Assembly (NCBI GenBank): GCA_020744225.1
Contig: JAGMWG010000002.1
Location: 806,001 to 870,000, forward strand
DNA: 64,000 nucleotides
Reading direction: 5' to 3'
Source of the DNA: Paraphoma chrysanthemicola
Taxonomy: Eukaryota > Ascomycota > Dothideomycetes > Pleosporales > Phaeosphaeriaceae
Shown: one piece after another, positions 11,809 through 22,820 of the stretch
Layout: every line of letters starts with the position of its first letter
How positions within the stretch are numbered: the first letter of the stretch is position 1
The notes under the pieces: model-generated
The model's database searches: none
Told to the model about the DNA's origin: nothing
What the model saw: only the letters and a program-made list of their open reading frames with translations
Translations under genes and position numbers: made by a program

Positions 11809-13878
11809 ATGATCACGGCATCGCCTTTGGAGGCGCTCCCAGCCGAGATCCTAGACTCCATCCTCGAATACCTTATCAATCACGACATCGGAACATTGCG
11901 CGATTGCAATCACCTGGATTGCATGTCGCTTTCCCGCCTTTCGCAGTGCTCACACTTCCTCAATCACCGCCTCGAGCACCTGCTGTATGGGACACTTGAC
12001 GCTCGCAATGCTGCCCTGCGATACGGCTGCATGACTGGAAATCTCCATGCAATTCAGAAAGCTGCATCTTGTGGAGCAAATTCGAGCGTTGTGCAGCGGT
12101 ACACACTTAACAACGCCGTTGTTCATGCCGAACAAGCGACAGGCTACCGTGAGGTTTCCTCCCTACAATTAGCGCTGAAGGCAGGGCAGCTTGAAGCCTT
12201 CAACCTACTTCTTGACCTAGGGGCTGGTTTCACACCAGATGATTACAGCAGCATCACTATATCGAACTCGCAGCTGAAGACTTTCGCACAAAGGCTCGCC
12301 GAGCCATCGAACGTGGCTTTCCTGAAAACCTTTATGGAAGCTCGAGCTGAGACGCCGTATTGGAAAGATGACAGAAGAGACAATCATTCTCAAGCGCTGG
12401 CTGTGGTAAAGAAAATACCGTTCCCACACGTCGTGCGTTGGGCGTCGCCTACGATCTTGGGAACACTGCTTAATAACGGCGCATCTCTAGACCAAGTAAC
12501 CGCATTGTCTCACGTGGACATGACGGGGAAAAAGCAACCTCTAACGCCTCTGAGTGCGGCTTGTTTACGCGGAGACGTCGAGGTCTTTAATCTACTCGTC
12601 GCACGAGGAGCACACGTCGACATTGAAGACTCCCTGCACAGTAAATACCCCGCAAACTACACCCACATCCCTATTTTCATGGCCGCACGATACATGGGTG
12701 CTGAAGGCAGCACTGACATGCTGGACGCTTGTATAGCTGCTGGCGCAGACGTGAATCGGCCATGTCACATTAATAAGGTCCCGTCGACAGATGAGTACAC
12801 CCAGCCAGAACCACAACATGTATGCACCACACCACTTCTTGAATATCTTGAGTCAATCAAATCATGGAACATTGCCTCTTTCAGTTTTATCAAGCTACAT
12901 CTCACACCATACGAGGGAATTGCACATTTTCTCTATACCTTGGGCGCCAATGTACCAAGTCCTGTGGCGCCATTAGTGAAGCGGGAAACCAGCAACAATG
13001 ATCGAGAGCTTCACGAACGAACCTTTGGAGGTTTTCCATCTCCAGTCGAGCTACTTCTAGCCAAATGGGGGATTAAATCACTGGCCATTCCCGAGTTTTT
13101 CTCTGTCATCAAGCTCCTAGTCGAACACGGCGGCACTGGATCGGACCTGGGGAAAATGCTGGTACGTTTCGAGGGCCAGAACGAACCCTCCGGCAGCAAC
13201 ATAGTCGATATGGAGGGGCTGTGGCAACAGTTCCTAGCACTATTGCTGCCTCGATTGAAGTTGCTGGATCAGGTCTCCAAGAACGCCCTGCTCCGCCGAG
13301 TTATAGTGGATAAAGCCGCCATGCGCCATCGAATCGCCCATCCGTCCCGTTGGGTTAAGGTTAGAGCTATAGGGCGGGCAAGCATCCGCATATTACTCGA
13401 TGCTGGCGCCGACATCAATGATATTGTCGTTGCTTGCGATACAAATCCGATTCCCTCAACGAAAACGGCGCTTCACCAACTAATCTCCTCGTTCGTCCAT
13501 ACTGACTGTCTCACCGAGGACTTTCTGCATGACCATCCCCAAGGTCACGTCTGTCCGTACACGGCGGATGTGGTTGAGTCTTTCGGTGACTTCCTAACGT
13601 TTCTCATAAAGGAGGGTGCCGACCCCCTGATCGAGGACACTAGCAAGTACCGTGGGGACGAGCGAACGGCCATTGACACGCTATTATCGCCTATCAAAGG
13701 AGGGAGAATCGAACGCAAGCGTGGGACTGTCGAGAACGGCCTTATGAATCTTGTTAGCAGGCTCCAGGGTGCGAATCAAGTTATTGATTATACTGGTGAC
13801 AGAAAACCATACGATGAGAGAGGCTGGAGAAGGTGGAGGACCAGCTACTTCTCCTTGTCTGATTGCGAATTGTCTTAA
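11809..13878 (+). CDS. F-box and ankyrin-repeat protein
   Basis: 689 residues in one exon. The first ~60 residues look like an F-box (PLEALPAEILDSILEYL, then a Leu/Cys-rich helix with SRLSQCSHFLNHRLEHLLY), which would bind Skp1 in an SCF ubiquitin ligase. Degenerate ankyrin repeats follow, with the usual helix-turn-helix phrasing: LQLALKAGQLEAFNLLLDLGA, TPLSAACLRGDVEVFNLLVARGA and IRILLDAGADIN. These would form a protein-binding surface for substrate choice. Such F-box/ankyrin proteins are numerous and fast-evolving in filamentous ascomycetes. The gene is alone in a repeat-rich stretch, flanked by the two copies of the 1-kb repeat, and has no frameshift or premature stop. Substrate unknown. 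Confidence 0.8.
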   Translation: MITASPLEALPAEILDSILEYLINHDIGTLRDCNHLDCMSLSRLSQCSHFLNHRLEHLLYGTLDARNAALRYGCMTGNLHAIQKAASCGANSSVVQRYTLNNAVVHAEQATGYREVSSLQLALKAGQLEAFNLLLDLGAGFTPDDYSSITISNSQLKTFAQRLAEPSNVAFLKTFMEARAETPYWKDDRRDNHSQALAVVKKIPFPHVVRWASPTILGTLLNNGASLDQVTALSHVDMTGKKQPLTPLSAACLRGDVEVFNLLVARGAHVDIEDSLHSKYPANYTHIPIFMAARYMGAEGSTDMLDACIAAGADVNRPCHINKVPSTDEYTQPEPQHVCTTPLLEYLESIKSWNIASFSFIKLHLTPYEGIAHFLYTLGANVPSPVAPLVKRETSNNDRELHERTFGGFPSPVELLLAKWGIKSLAIPEFFSVIKLLVEHGGTGSDLGKMLVRFEGQNEPSGSNIVDMEGLWQQFLALLLPRLKLLDQVSKNALLRRVIVDKAAMRHRIAHPSRWVKVRAIGRASIRILLDAGADINDIVVACDTNPIPSTKTALHQLISSFVHTDCLTEDFLHDHPQGHVCPYTADVVESFGDFLTFLIKEGADPLIEDTSKYRGDERTAIDTLLSPIKGGRIERKRGTVENGLMNLVSRLQGANQVIDYTGDRKPYDERGWRRWRTSYFSLSDCELS

Positions 13879-15909
13879 CATATTACTCTGTCCAAGCCCA
13901 GACATCAAGATCTTCTAAGGTCTTCCTACCTCTAGTAGGATATCACTACTTGTGCTATAAAACGACTAGGAATTTATACTTCGATTAGCGCAGGTCGTAG
14001 TAGAAAGTGTTGAGATTAATTGATAATTTAGAGAAGATAAGGAGAGGAGCTTACTTCCATTTCTCGTAGGTCTTTCCTAGACTACCTCGTCGCCCTATAT
14101 ATAGGCCTTGATCTTAGCTAGAATATGAGTACAAACGCCCTAAGTTATCTCAAGGTTTCAACAACTCTAGGGCCTATAATACGTTTAGGTCAAGTTCGTC
14201 ACTAAAGGTGAGCTAGGCCTAAGCATCCTGAGGTGCGGCGGTGCAGACTGAATCGAGCGTGAACAGTTCATTGTACAGACGCACTTTTGCTCAGATGTAT
14301 ATACTAAACGTTTCGAGAAAGGTTGTACTTAAGGATCCAACCTTAGCACGCTAAAGGATCACGTGATCTTACATAAATCAAGTTTCTCTTGGCTCTCATT
14401 TCTGAAGGCACAATCCGGCGGTTCAAGGTGTATAAGGCGACTCACAACTCTAACGTCGGCAGCACAATCTTTTGCCGCGAGCCAGGCATTTCGCATGTGA
14501 CCTGTGTTGGCTGACATTGGATGAAGATCAGATTGGTCACATTCTGTTTTCAATTGAAATCTTTGTTCGATAAATTACATTCTTGCATACCCCTGAGGTC
14601 AGTCTTTGCATCAGCGTGTCTATGACAGGATCGTACAGTACTCAAATCGACAAAGAGCCAACAAGCTCATTCGAGCTGTGGTTTGGCGGTATTCTTCGTA
14701 AGTTAGTGGATAGTCCAAAAGTATTAGTCTGTCGTCCGCATACAGTCGCAATTCACTTGGGTCAAAACGTGGTCCTCATCCAGAAATGTCACGTAGGCCC
14801 CGCCCGCACGCGAGCATGTTAAACGACCTTTAGACGTCGGAATGGCACTCGACCCCTGCACAATCGTCATATTGCTGTTGCGATGAGAGACCGACAGAAA
14901 TAGCAGGGCGTCGGACATAATCAGACCTATCAAGAGGAATGGTATAAGTGCGCCTTGTTGTGGGGGGTAGTATGATTTGACCAAGCAGGACCTCTACAAC
15001 CTTTCCGCTTGACGGGACTGTACAGACTCAAGATTACACGTTTGTCGGGCTTTGATCGAACAACTTTCATATGCAACAGCTTCCCGGTGTAGAGAGCATG
15101 CTTTAGTCGACATCCCAGACTACATGTAGTCAAGACAAGCCAAAATGGGATCGGTCCGGACCCACCATGAGCCTTCGAGAGCACTTGGGATTTGCCGCTG
15201 TGTTCACACCTTGTATTTGGAACCTGGACTTGCCGATGCGTTCGAGCCTCGAACCTGAACTTGCCGATTGTTATTAAGTCGAACCTGGGCCAGAAAAACA
15301 CTAGAAGAGGGTATAATCCTTGCGTCAAAAGTCGAACATACATGGAAGAGCCGATCAATTGGTTCCCGCATTCCTTATCTCACCTGTATGTTCCACTTCA
15401 TATACGCGATGCTGCTGTTCCCGTCACATACCTGCATCGCAGGTGGTTCCAACGGCGCACCGGCAATTGCATCCGTTATTCTGGTGGCAACGCATGTGTA
15501 TCGTCAACCTTCCGTTGAGTACTTTGTTTTAGGAATTCGATCAGTGGATGAGCCTGCACGTGACATTAGGCGCAGGTGATGCGAGCGAAAAATTTGATTC
15601 GAGCACAGATTGGGTTCGGGACCTCCCGTCCCCCTCGTGATTCTACCGAATTTTGCCCTGTTTCAAGTCCTCGTTTCGAATCTCGTTTCGAATCTCGTTT
15701 CGAGTTACTGTCATACTAACGTAGCGAATCCTGCGCATTCCGCATCATGATTAAAAAAGATTCACGTCACCACGCCCAGCGCTGGGCAGCTGGGGTATGT
15801 AAGCCTTCGAAAGCCCTTCCCACTTTGATGCAGTCTCTCAGGGCCTTCCTTGAAACGACAATCATATCCTAATCCCGAAGAGCACATACATCTTATTACA
15901 CAGAACAAG
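13879..15909. other. Intergenic region containing repeat copy B
   Basis: No gene seen. 13900-14350 is somewhat AT-rich with TA-rich runs, perhaps mildly RIP-affected. Repeat copy B lies at 14456-15415. Near 15665-15700 a GTTTCGAATCTC-type unit repeats about three times. The last ~150 bp should be the promoter and 5' leader of the small protein gene. Confidence 0.45.
14456..15415 (+). repeat. Diverged ~1 kb repeat, copy B
   Basis: Direct-orientation partner of 9598-10597, about 4.86 kb away, so the pair brackets the F-box/ankyrin gene. Where copies differ, B often has T or A where A has C or G, which fits C-to-T decay. See copy A for shared blocks. Confidence 0.65.
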
Positions 15910-16192
15910 ATGCCCCGCAATGGAGACGGAAGTTCCGATAACGGACCGTTTGAGGAAGCGAAGCACGATATCCTCCATGGAGCAGGCCCAAGCGAGGTAT
16001 GCTCCTGTGATATTCTTCGAAATCACAGATGTATCCTGATGCTTAATACAGTCTGGGGAAGTTGCACGTGCTAAGAACACCGCTCCCATGCCTAAGCATG
16101 ATAAAGGCGATGCTGTCACAGGTTTGAATGGCAGTGGTGGCGGCTATAGCCTTCCTACAACCGGGAATGATGGGAAAGGCTCGGTAGGATAG
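15910..16192 (+). CDS. Small hydrophilic protein, two exons (75 aa)
   Basis: Built from splice sites. Exon 1 is 15910-15996 (29 codons), the intron 15997-16051 (55 nt, GTATGC...ACAG), and exon 2 16052-16192 with a TAG stop, all in phase 0. The product begins MPRNGDGSSDNGPFEEAKHD and is Gly/Asp/Lys-rich, with HDILHGAGPSE across the splice region and a Gly-rich end. I believe small proteins starting MPRNGDGSSDNG are common in Dothideomycetes, often abundant and stress- or stationary-phase-associated, but this is from memory and no function is known. No signal peptide or membrane segment. Confidence 0.65.
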
Positions 16193-16339
16193 ACCGGAGT
16201 ATTCATTACAACCTCAAATTTGTTGTTATGGAGTGAAATCATGTATAGGGACAATCGAAAGAATTGCAGGTGCATCAAATACTCTAATTGTTCGTGGGTG
16301 ACTCATGATATTGATGTTGAGCTACGAAGTCGCTTCACC

Positions 16340-17377
16340 CTAACTACGTTCATAGGAATTCCACTCGTATGGACAGCCTACATTCCCACCGATATTAAGA
16401 AGCTTGAGCACATCGTACTCTTCTGAATCACTGCCCGAACACCTGCTAATGCTGCTGTCAACCTCGAGTGACTCGGTGGAATTCTCCTGGGCGACATTAT
16501 CGGTAACCCGTATGGAGTCTTTGCGGGGCAGGTTGATGTTTGAGTCACTCCGTGCCGACGGCCGAAATGGAGGAGCCTCCACCCCGAGGATATTGCCTGC
16601 GCATTGCTGTACGTATCTGTCGATAGCCCACGATTCACACCCAGCATGGAGTAATACCTCGCCCTTGAGACGAAGGACTTCTTCCCGTAGTGCATTCGCG
16701 TCTGCTCTCAGTGATTTGTTTTTCGCGGTCAGCTCAGCGGCCTTAGCCACAAGGCTGAGGCTGACTCCCTTGCTCCGTTCTCGACATTTGGCAGCGGCGA
16801 TACGATTCTTCTCCAAATGTAACTCTCGGGTGGAAGAGGATTGGGTCGAGAAGCTATCAACACCTTGACCGTCAGTGGCATATGAGTCCAGCCTCGGCCT
16901 TCCTCGCTTGCGCTTTATGGGTTGTCGTTCACTTGAGGTTGGCTTTGAGTGGTCATCGTTCGATTTGATCTTGTTTTCAATTCCCGCCGATTGTGTCCTA
17001 GTGCCGGCATAATCCAAGTCCTGCTGCTTGGTGCTCGTGGTTCGGGGGAAGGGGGGTGGGGTAAGATCATGGAAGCCTCCAGGCTGCGTTGGTTGCCAAA
17101 GGATCTCATCCCTAATGTCGTGCGCGGGGATCGAAGCGTCCCGACTGAACTGGTGTTGAGTATCAGTAGGAGAGTAGACTTTGTATCGACTATCTTGCTC
17201 ATTCTGTGAGCTCGAGGTGTCTGTTAAGAGATATGTATCGATGCTGAAGTTCGATTGGATGTCACCACCGTAGTCGGGCCACATCCATTGCTGGCCACGC
17301 GAACATGGATCATCGAAGGTGGAGAAGGTGGAAGTGAGGCCTTTCGACTGTCTATGGGTGTCAAACTCCGACGTCAT
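16340..17377 (-). CDS. bZIP transcription factor
   Basis: 345 residues, one exon. The basic region LEKNRIAAAKCRERSK (about 189-204) has the N-X2-AA-X2-C-R-X-R signature of Atf1/CREB-like fungal bZIPs. A heptad region follows (LVAKAAELTAKNKSLRADA, then LREEVLRLKGEVLLH), ending in HAGCESWAIDRYVQQCA, also typical after Atf1-type zippers. Just N-terminal is KRKRGRPR (155-162), an AT-hook-like minor-groove motif and possible nuclear localisation signal. The N-terminal 150 residues are polar and disordered with TPPPFPRTT, a possible MAP-kinase target; that reading is inference. Atf1-type factors act in stress responses, development and secondary metabolism; which applies here cannot be said. Confidence 0.85.
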   Translation of the reverse strand: MTSEFDTHRQSKGLTSTFSTFDDPCSRGQQWMWPDYGGDIQSNFSIDTYLLTDTSSSQNEQDSRYKVYSPTDTQHQFSRDASIPAHDIRDEILWQPTQPGGFHDLTPPPFPRTTSTKQQDLDYAGTRTQSAGIENKIKSNDDHSKPTSSERQPIKRKRGRPRLDSYATDGQGVDSFSTQSSSTRELHLEKNRIAAAKCRERSKGVSLSLVAKAAELTAKNKSLRADANALREEVLRLKGEVLLHAGCESWAIDRYVQQCAGNILGVEAPPFRPSARSDSNINLPRKDSIRVTDNVAQENSTESLEVDSSISRCSGSDSEEYDVLKLLNIGGNVGCPYEWNSYERS

Positions 17378-19252
17378 GATATCAGTCTAGTGCAATAGTT
17401 CAGGTCACTGAGAAGGTCAATAGGTACACTAAATGAATGCCTTATTACCTGATACTTACCTACCGCTGTCCGGCCAGCAAATAGTGTAGAACGCTTTCCA
17501 AGTGCGAGAGTCAATTCGAACACTACCAAGACATGTGAGTTATTATAGGGCTCTGACAGTGTTTTGTAGAGTTGACTTATGCTTTCATACATCTAAACGT
17601 GACCGGTGTCAAGACATGCTGTAGTTGATTTGATTACATGGAGTTGCGCGGAACTCGAACTCATGAAATGAGGATGGAAACATAATCAATCGGCGGGCGA
17701 TCCAGTGCTCTTTACCTGAGGCTTATCAGCATTGCGGCGTATTTTATATCGTGAGAGTATCGCTTGCACGGCTTGATGCTCAACTGCCTACCGAGATTGT
17801 GAGGCGAACCCCACTCGTACGCCTCCAAGCCAGGGTCCTCTTACCCCGCGCACCATACACAGCCCACACAAGCGATAGCACCAGGATCCCACACCACGAT
17901 CACGTCAATAATCGAATCGCCTCATATCGTACACAGCGACATCTTGCCAGATACGCATACCGAAGACCGTTTACTAGCCCTTGTCTTTGTCGATCGAGGT
18001 ACCGTGGAAGTGGAAGTAAGACTTTAGTTCAAAGCTAGCCGAGAATTCTGGAAACCATCTCCGGTTGAATCGGATGCCCTCCGTATGCCCTCAGGCTAAG
18101 CTGCCAGCAAGTGGAACAAGTGTGATCGTCGATGCTGTGCAGACCCTGCAAGCGTGAGGCGAGGCATCCAGGAACAAGCAATTGGGTCTCCCTGCTGCAT
18201 ATGCTGATAGGGCTGCACAAGGATTCTTGAACCGCAGCTACGAAAAGCTAGCTAACCTCAGAGGTGCTGACGCCCGAGCTAGAGTGGAATCAGTGAAGGA
18301 GTCGTCTCGTTGAATAATTGTGACAACAATCGTCATATTAATTACCGAATATTGAAGCAGTCTCACGAGAATGTCGCGTTTTCGGACGATTGGGACGCCT
18401 CCCGTGTACAACAAATCCGCGGGACGTCACATCAATGTCAGGTGCAGCGGCTTCGAACCGCTTCTTCTGCCTGCGTCCGACTCGAGCCGGCTGAACTGGA
18501 TTGGGGATGCCGTTGTCGCATTGCAACAGCTACCAGTTGGTTGAAGACAAGTAGCGCAGTCCGGACAGTACTCTCAGTGCGACTGCAAGCAAAATTGAGT
18601 AACCGCTTTTGCTCATCAACTGCCGGATCCTACGCACGAGGTTGCCTTCGCCAACTTGCGGGGTGCTGGTGCGAAGATATTGCACTTCGTGAGAGCAAGT
18701 TGATGCAACGACATCATTCCTCTATTTTCACGGTAAGATGGCTGATCGCCATCAACTCGGGATGAAGGAGACTGTACCCGAAGATCCTAGTTTGGCTGGA
18801 TCAAGGCTTGGCAATCGCCCAAGCCAACGCCGATGCGCGCTGGATGACTCGCCCCCATGGCGCCTCTACTGGCTCAAATAAGCGATCGACCCAGTGAGCA
18901 CTATAGTTTGTTCATTCTGCGCCGGAAAACTAAAGACCGAGCTGAAAAGCATCTTGTCAGGGTCTGCGGTACTTTCATCACGGGCCAATCGAGGTCATCA
19001 GCTTGCCTAGTGTTAATGGTACATTTACCACGATCCCAGTGTTCAAATCTGATGTTAGCTTACCATTGACAGAGATCCCTTACGCTATGCGACTGGGGGA
19101 TTAGAGCTAGCACTATTTTGAGTCTCACATAGGATCGTTGGCAGTGGTACCGATACTTGCAGGGTTATAGACAGTTCTGAACTACTGAGAGAGACTTAGA
19201 GCTAGCTGGTGTGCTGCATGCACGGGATCCGCAGCAAACCACTTGTCATGCC
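17378..19252. other. Intergenic region, no gene seen
   Basis: Nearly 1.9 kb without a convincing frame. 17378-17600 is the likely promoter of the bZIP gene. A tRNA-like GAGTTCGAGTTCC box on the minus strand near 17650 lacks a pairing T-stem. The remainder (17750-19250) shows normal GC content and scattered short frames only. Confidence 0.45.
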
Positions 19253-21300
19253 TCACGGCTTACATCTCGCAATGATGCCCTCCCATGGCCTTAGGCTGAC
19301 GGTGCTGCCCAAAGAGCCGTTGTGCACGTCGAGTGGATAGTTCCCGATAACCCACTCAACAACTTCAATATCTCCGAGGCCTGACCATTTTAAGTGCTTC
19401 CCAGTGAAGTTTGTTACAGTCACCCAACTTTCGTCCTTTGAAAAACGCCGGAAGGCGACAACATCCTTATCATCTGCATCTAGGACTTCGAATCCTCCGT
19501 AAACGAAGACCTCCTTGTGCTCTTTCCGGAACTCTAAGCATAGTCTCCAGTACGAGAAAACGGAATGCGGGTCTTCCAATTGTGCTAAAACATTGACGTG
19601 GGTATAGTCGTCATTAACCCTCATCCATGGTTTCGCGGCTGCGCTGCAAAACCCAGCATTTGGCGAGTCATCCCACTGCATCGGCGTTCGCGTATGATCA
19701 CGGGCTTTGAGCTGAATTAGTTCTCGCGCATATTTTAGCTTTCGGTGGTTGTTGGCGTACTGCTCGGAGGCACTAGTGGTCACAGATAAGCCAACACCAG
19801 GAAACACCCCATGAAGGAAACACTTACGATCTCCAGTAACTCTGAGTCTCGATGTCCTTGTACTCTTCCATGGACCAATCCGGAGGAATGTTTCGCATAC
19901 CTAGCTCCTCACCCTGATAGATGTACTCCGTTCCACCCAGGGTCGTATGCTTGGTGCAGATCATCTTAGCCGCATACTGGCGCCATTCGTCACTGTCATC
20001 CGCGAAACGTGACACAGACCTTGGTGTGTCATGATTTTCGCAGAATATCGCGTTCCAGCCGTGTCGCTCGATCATCAATCGCTGCGTTCGCTCATGTATC
20101 CGCTTCATGTCGGTAGCATCCCACTCATGGTACGACCACTTCGAGCGGCCAGGCTCATTATCCACGTTCAGGATCTCAAAAAGAAATATCATGTTCAGCG
20201 ATCCCTGATATCCCACCGTACGAATGATTTCATCTTCATCGTTTACGAAGGGCATCTCACCGACTGTGATAGTGTCGTACTCATTAAGTACAGCCCTCAA
20301 TTCATGGAGGAATTCGTGCATTCGCGGGCCATGGGCGAAGTACTCACAGCCAGGCTGGTAATACTGGCCCGCAATTGTCGTTTTGGCATCTGGAAAGCTC
20401 TGGACCTTGGATATATGGTCTATAACGTCCATGCGGAATCCACAGATACCTCGATCCAGCCAAAATCGGAGGATGTCATGTACTGCTCGTCGAACATCTT
20501 GGTTCTCCCAATTGAGATCTGGCTGTTCTGGTGAGAATATGGACAAGTAGTACTCTTTTGTTACTTCGTCCCATTGCCATGCTGATCGGGTCGTGTCCAG
20601 GGTTCCGGACCAATTATTGGGTGGCAACACTTCGCCTTCCTCGTCAACTCTGCCCTTTTTCCAAATGTACCAGTCTCTCTTGGCATTATTGGTGGAAGAG
20701 CGTGATTCGAGGAACCAAGGATGCTGATGCCAGATCAATACTTTGATCATGTGTTATCAAATAGACGGAAGACTTACCTCATTAGAGGTGTGATTAACGA
20801 CAAGATCCATCATCAGCTTCATGTTACGCTGTCCGAGCTTTGCAATCAGCTCATCAACATCCTCCAGGGTACCGTATCTTGGGTCGATATCCTTGTAGTC
20901 TGAAATGTCGTAACCCATATCTATCTGAGGACTTTTGTAAACTATGACTGGGTAAGCTAAATTTCTCGTCACTCTGGATGATAAATGTACTAGGGGATAC
21001 CCATATTACGTCCACTGTGACATGCCCACGTTAGCGTATATTGCAAACTAATGATAGGAATATCCGGGAAACTCGCCTCCAAGCAACTTCAAATAGTCCA
21101 GCTTTTCAATGATGCCACGGACATCACCATAACCGTCACCATTTGTGTCTCTAAAAGATGCTGGATATATCTACGTCGTGTGAGTTCCAGGCTATTTTAT
21201 CATATCAAGGATGTTGGATACGTGCTCCGAGACATACTTGATACACGAGGCACTCCTTCCACCAAACGCGTGGACTACTGATGATATCGACATGTGGCAT
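19253..21300 (-). CDS. Alpha-glucosidase (maltase / oligo-1,6-glucosidase), GH13
   Basis: Hydrolyses terminal alpha-1,4 or alpha-1,6 glucosidic bonds of maltose or isomaltose. Six exons fit the family without a break: 21300-21238, 21170-21077, 21014-20991, 20941-20778, 20723-19828 and 19772-19253, giving 586 residues, a normal length. The N terminus VWWKECLVYQIYPASFRDTN is typical. Conserved GH13 sites are present: NHTS, the nucleophile in GFRMDVID (Asp 214, the same number as in yeast maltase), the acid/base in VGEMPF (Glu 271) and ENHDTPRS (Asp 347). There is no signal peptide, so it is cytosolic and would need an importer for maltose. The second intron starts with GC instead of GT (GCGAGT...CAG). 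A TATAA lies about 50 bp upstream of the ATG. It is on the same strand as, and 570 bp from, the broken glycosyltransferase gene. Confidence 0.9.
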
Positions 21301-21870
21301 TTTCTTGGAAACAACTCCACAGAATTGGCGGCCTTGGAAACTTGGCTTATAAGTGTATATGCGCGATCGTGATGGAACGGGACGACGAGAAGCGAGCTTA
21401 GGAGCCGTGAAAAGCCTAAGGAGAGATCTCATAAAATGCGGAGATGCGAGGAAGACGGGGCGAAATGGGTAACACGTCCTAAGCACCAGAGACAAGTCAG
21501 ACCTCCCGTTGCCATCCTGTCGGTGTTATAAGGTCAAGCGATTACGATCAGGTGATATCAGGTTGACGGCCCGGGGATAAAGATGAAATAATGATGATCT
21601 AGAGCACCGCAATGAGCAGTGACGTAACGCTGATATTGAATTCTGCCAGCAACCTTGGAATATCGTAGAGTGCGGACCGATTTCGAGATTTCCATTATGC
21701 AGGTATTGAAGATGTGTGGAATCTCAGAGATGCTTGGGGTATTTGCTAGACATGCTTTGATGTGACTGAGCGCAATGATATCCATGGCTACTACACGAGA
21801 CCGCATGAAAGAGTGGCGGACACATGCTTTGAATTCTGACACGGTCTGCTTAGCAGCCCACACTATGAAT

Positions 21871-22482
21871 CTAGTCTGCCTTATTCGATCTTATCGCTAG
21901 TTCTAATAACCAAGTCTCTAAAGCAGTCTCGTCCATCTTCTCCAACCATTGTGCTGTTGTCTCGCGAACTTTTATAGAGAGAGTCTCATACTCGATTCTA
22001 CTGTTCATGAGCGTATTCACCGTCTTTATCCATGGCTCAATGCTTTGCGCAGGTACGATATATTCCCCGTTGTGGTCACGTTGGCCATCAAGCGGCTTCA
22101 CTGGCACAATAGGATCTAATCCAAGCATAGCCTCCGGAAGTGCGCCTGCATCAGAGGAGATAACCGGTATACCACGAAGATGGGCTTCGATAAGCACTAT
22201 ACCCCAGGCCTCGAGCCAGAGAGACGGAACAAGGAGTACTTTAATGTCACGCCAGGCTTCTTCCATATCTTTACATGAGGGTCGGATGCTGCTAATTGTT
22301 AGTAGGACCCAAACGTGTTCTGTTCCTGACATATTGGACTCACGTTATGTTCTGGAGGTCGTTCATCTCCTTGCCAATTGCATCGCTAAATCCCCAGCTC
22401 TTATAGACCAGGAAATTGTGCTGCGGGCATGACTTGGCCAAGTTGATGAGGATCTGCGAACCCTTTACTGCACAAGGATTTA
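21871..22482 (-). pseudogene. Glycosyltransferase family 4-like gene, 3' half
   Basis: C-terminal half of a GT4-type glycosyltransferase, cut from its 5' half (32680-33649) by the Helitron. It begins in the middle of an Ile codon before NPCAVKGSQILINLAK, then has a 52-nt intron (22343-22292) and the nucleotide-sugar binding segment LLVPSLWLEAWGIVLIEAHL with GIPVISSDAGALPEA, where Glu residues contact the donor. It ends at a normal stop. Joined to the 5' half the frame is kept (970 + 139 + 421 nt = 510 codons including stop). As it stands this half has no start and cannot make an enzyme. Confidence 0.85.
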
Positions 22483-22484
22483 TT

Positions 22485-22508
22485 GCTGCGAAGCAGCTAT
22501 CTATAGCC
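22485..22508 (+). repeat. Helitron left terminal inverted repeat
   Basis: 24 bp starting GCTGCGAAGCAGC, itself a small hairpin, and ending ATCTATAGCC. It pairs with 32617-32641 with a single 1-nt indel. It starts 2 bp from the left end of the element. Confidence 0.85.
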
Positions 22509-22575
22509 GTGCTTGGAAAAAAAAAGCGACATCGCTGATTGGCTATCGATTCTGTACGCTCATTGGTCAGAATTG

Positions 22576-22599
22576 TGCGGACATCACGTGATGTCCGCA
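22576..22599. repeat. Perfect 24-bp palindrome near the Helitron left end
   Basis: Two 12-bp arms (TGCGGACATCAC and its complement) meet with no spacer, about 94 bp inside the left end. Just downstream, two related CGCCGACATG-containing units occur (22620-22665). It could be a Rep or host-factor site; role unknown. Confidence 0.7.
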
Positions 22600-22820
22600 T
22601 CGGAGGAAAATCAAAACTTTCGCCGACATGTCGGAGGAACACCAAAGTTTTCGCCGACATGCCAACCATCTAAATCACGACACTACATTGTACTACATTG
22701 TATGAAAAAGCTCGCCGCAGGCGCTGCTCGCCGCCAGGCGCCTCCGGAGGACCGCCGGAGGCAAAGTAGTCGCAGGCGTTCATTGCTGCAAAAGCCCGCT
22801 GCTATAAAGATCTCCTCTAT

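Noticed and set aside
17640..17745. tRNA-like segment on the minus strand (GAGTTCGAGTTCC with an upstream GGTAAAGAGC)
   Set aside because: The T-stem does not pair and no matching acceptor stem exists.
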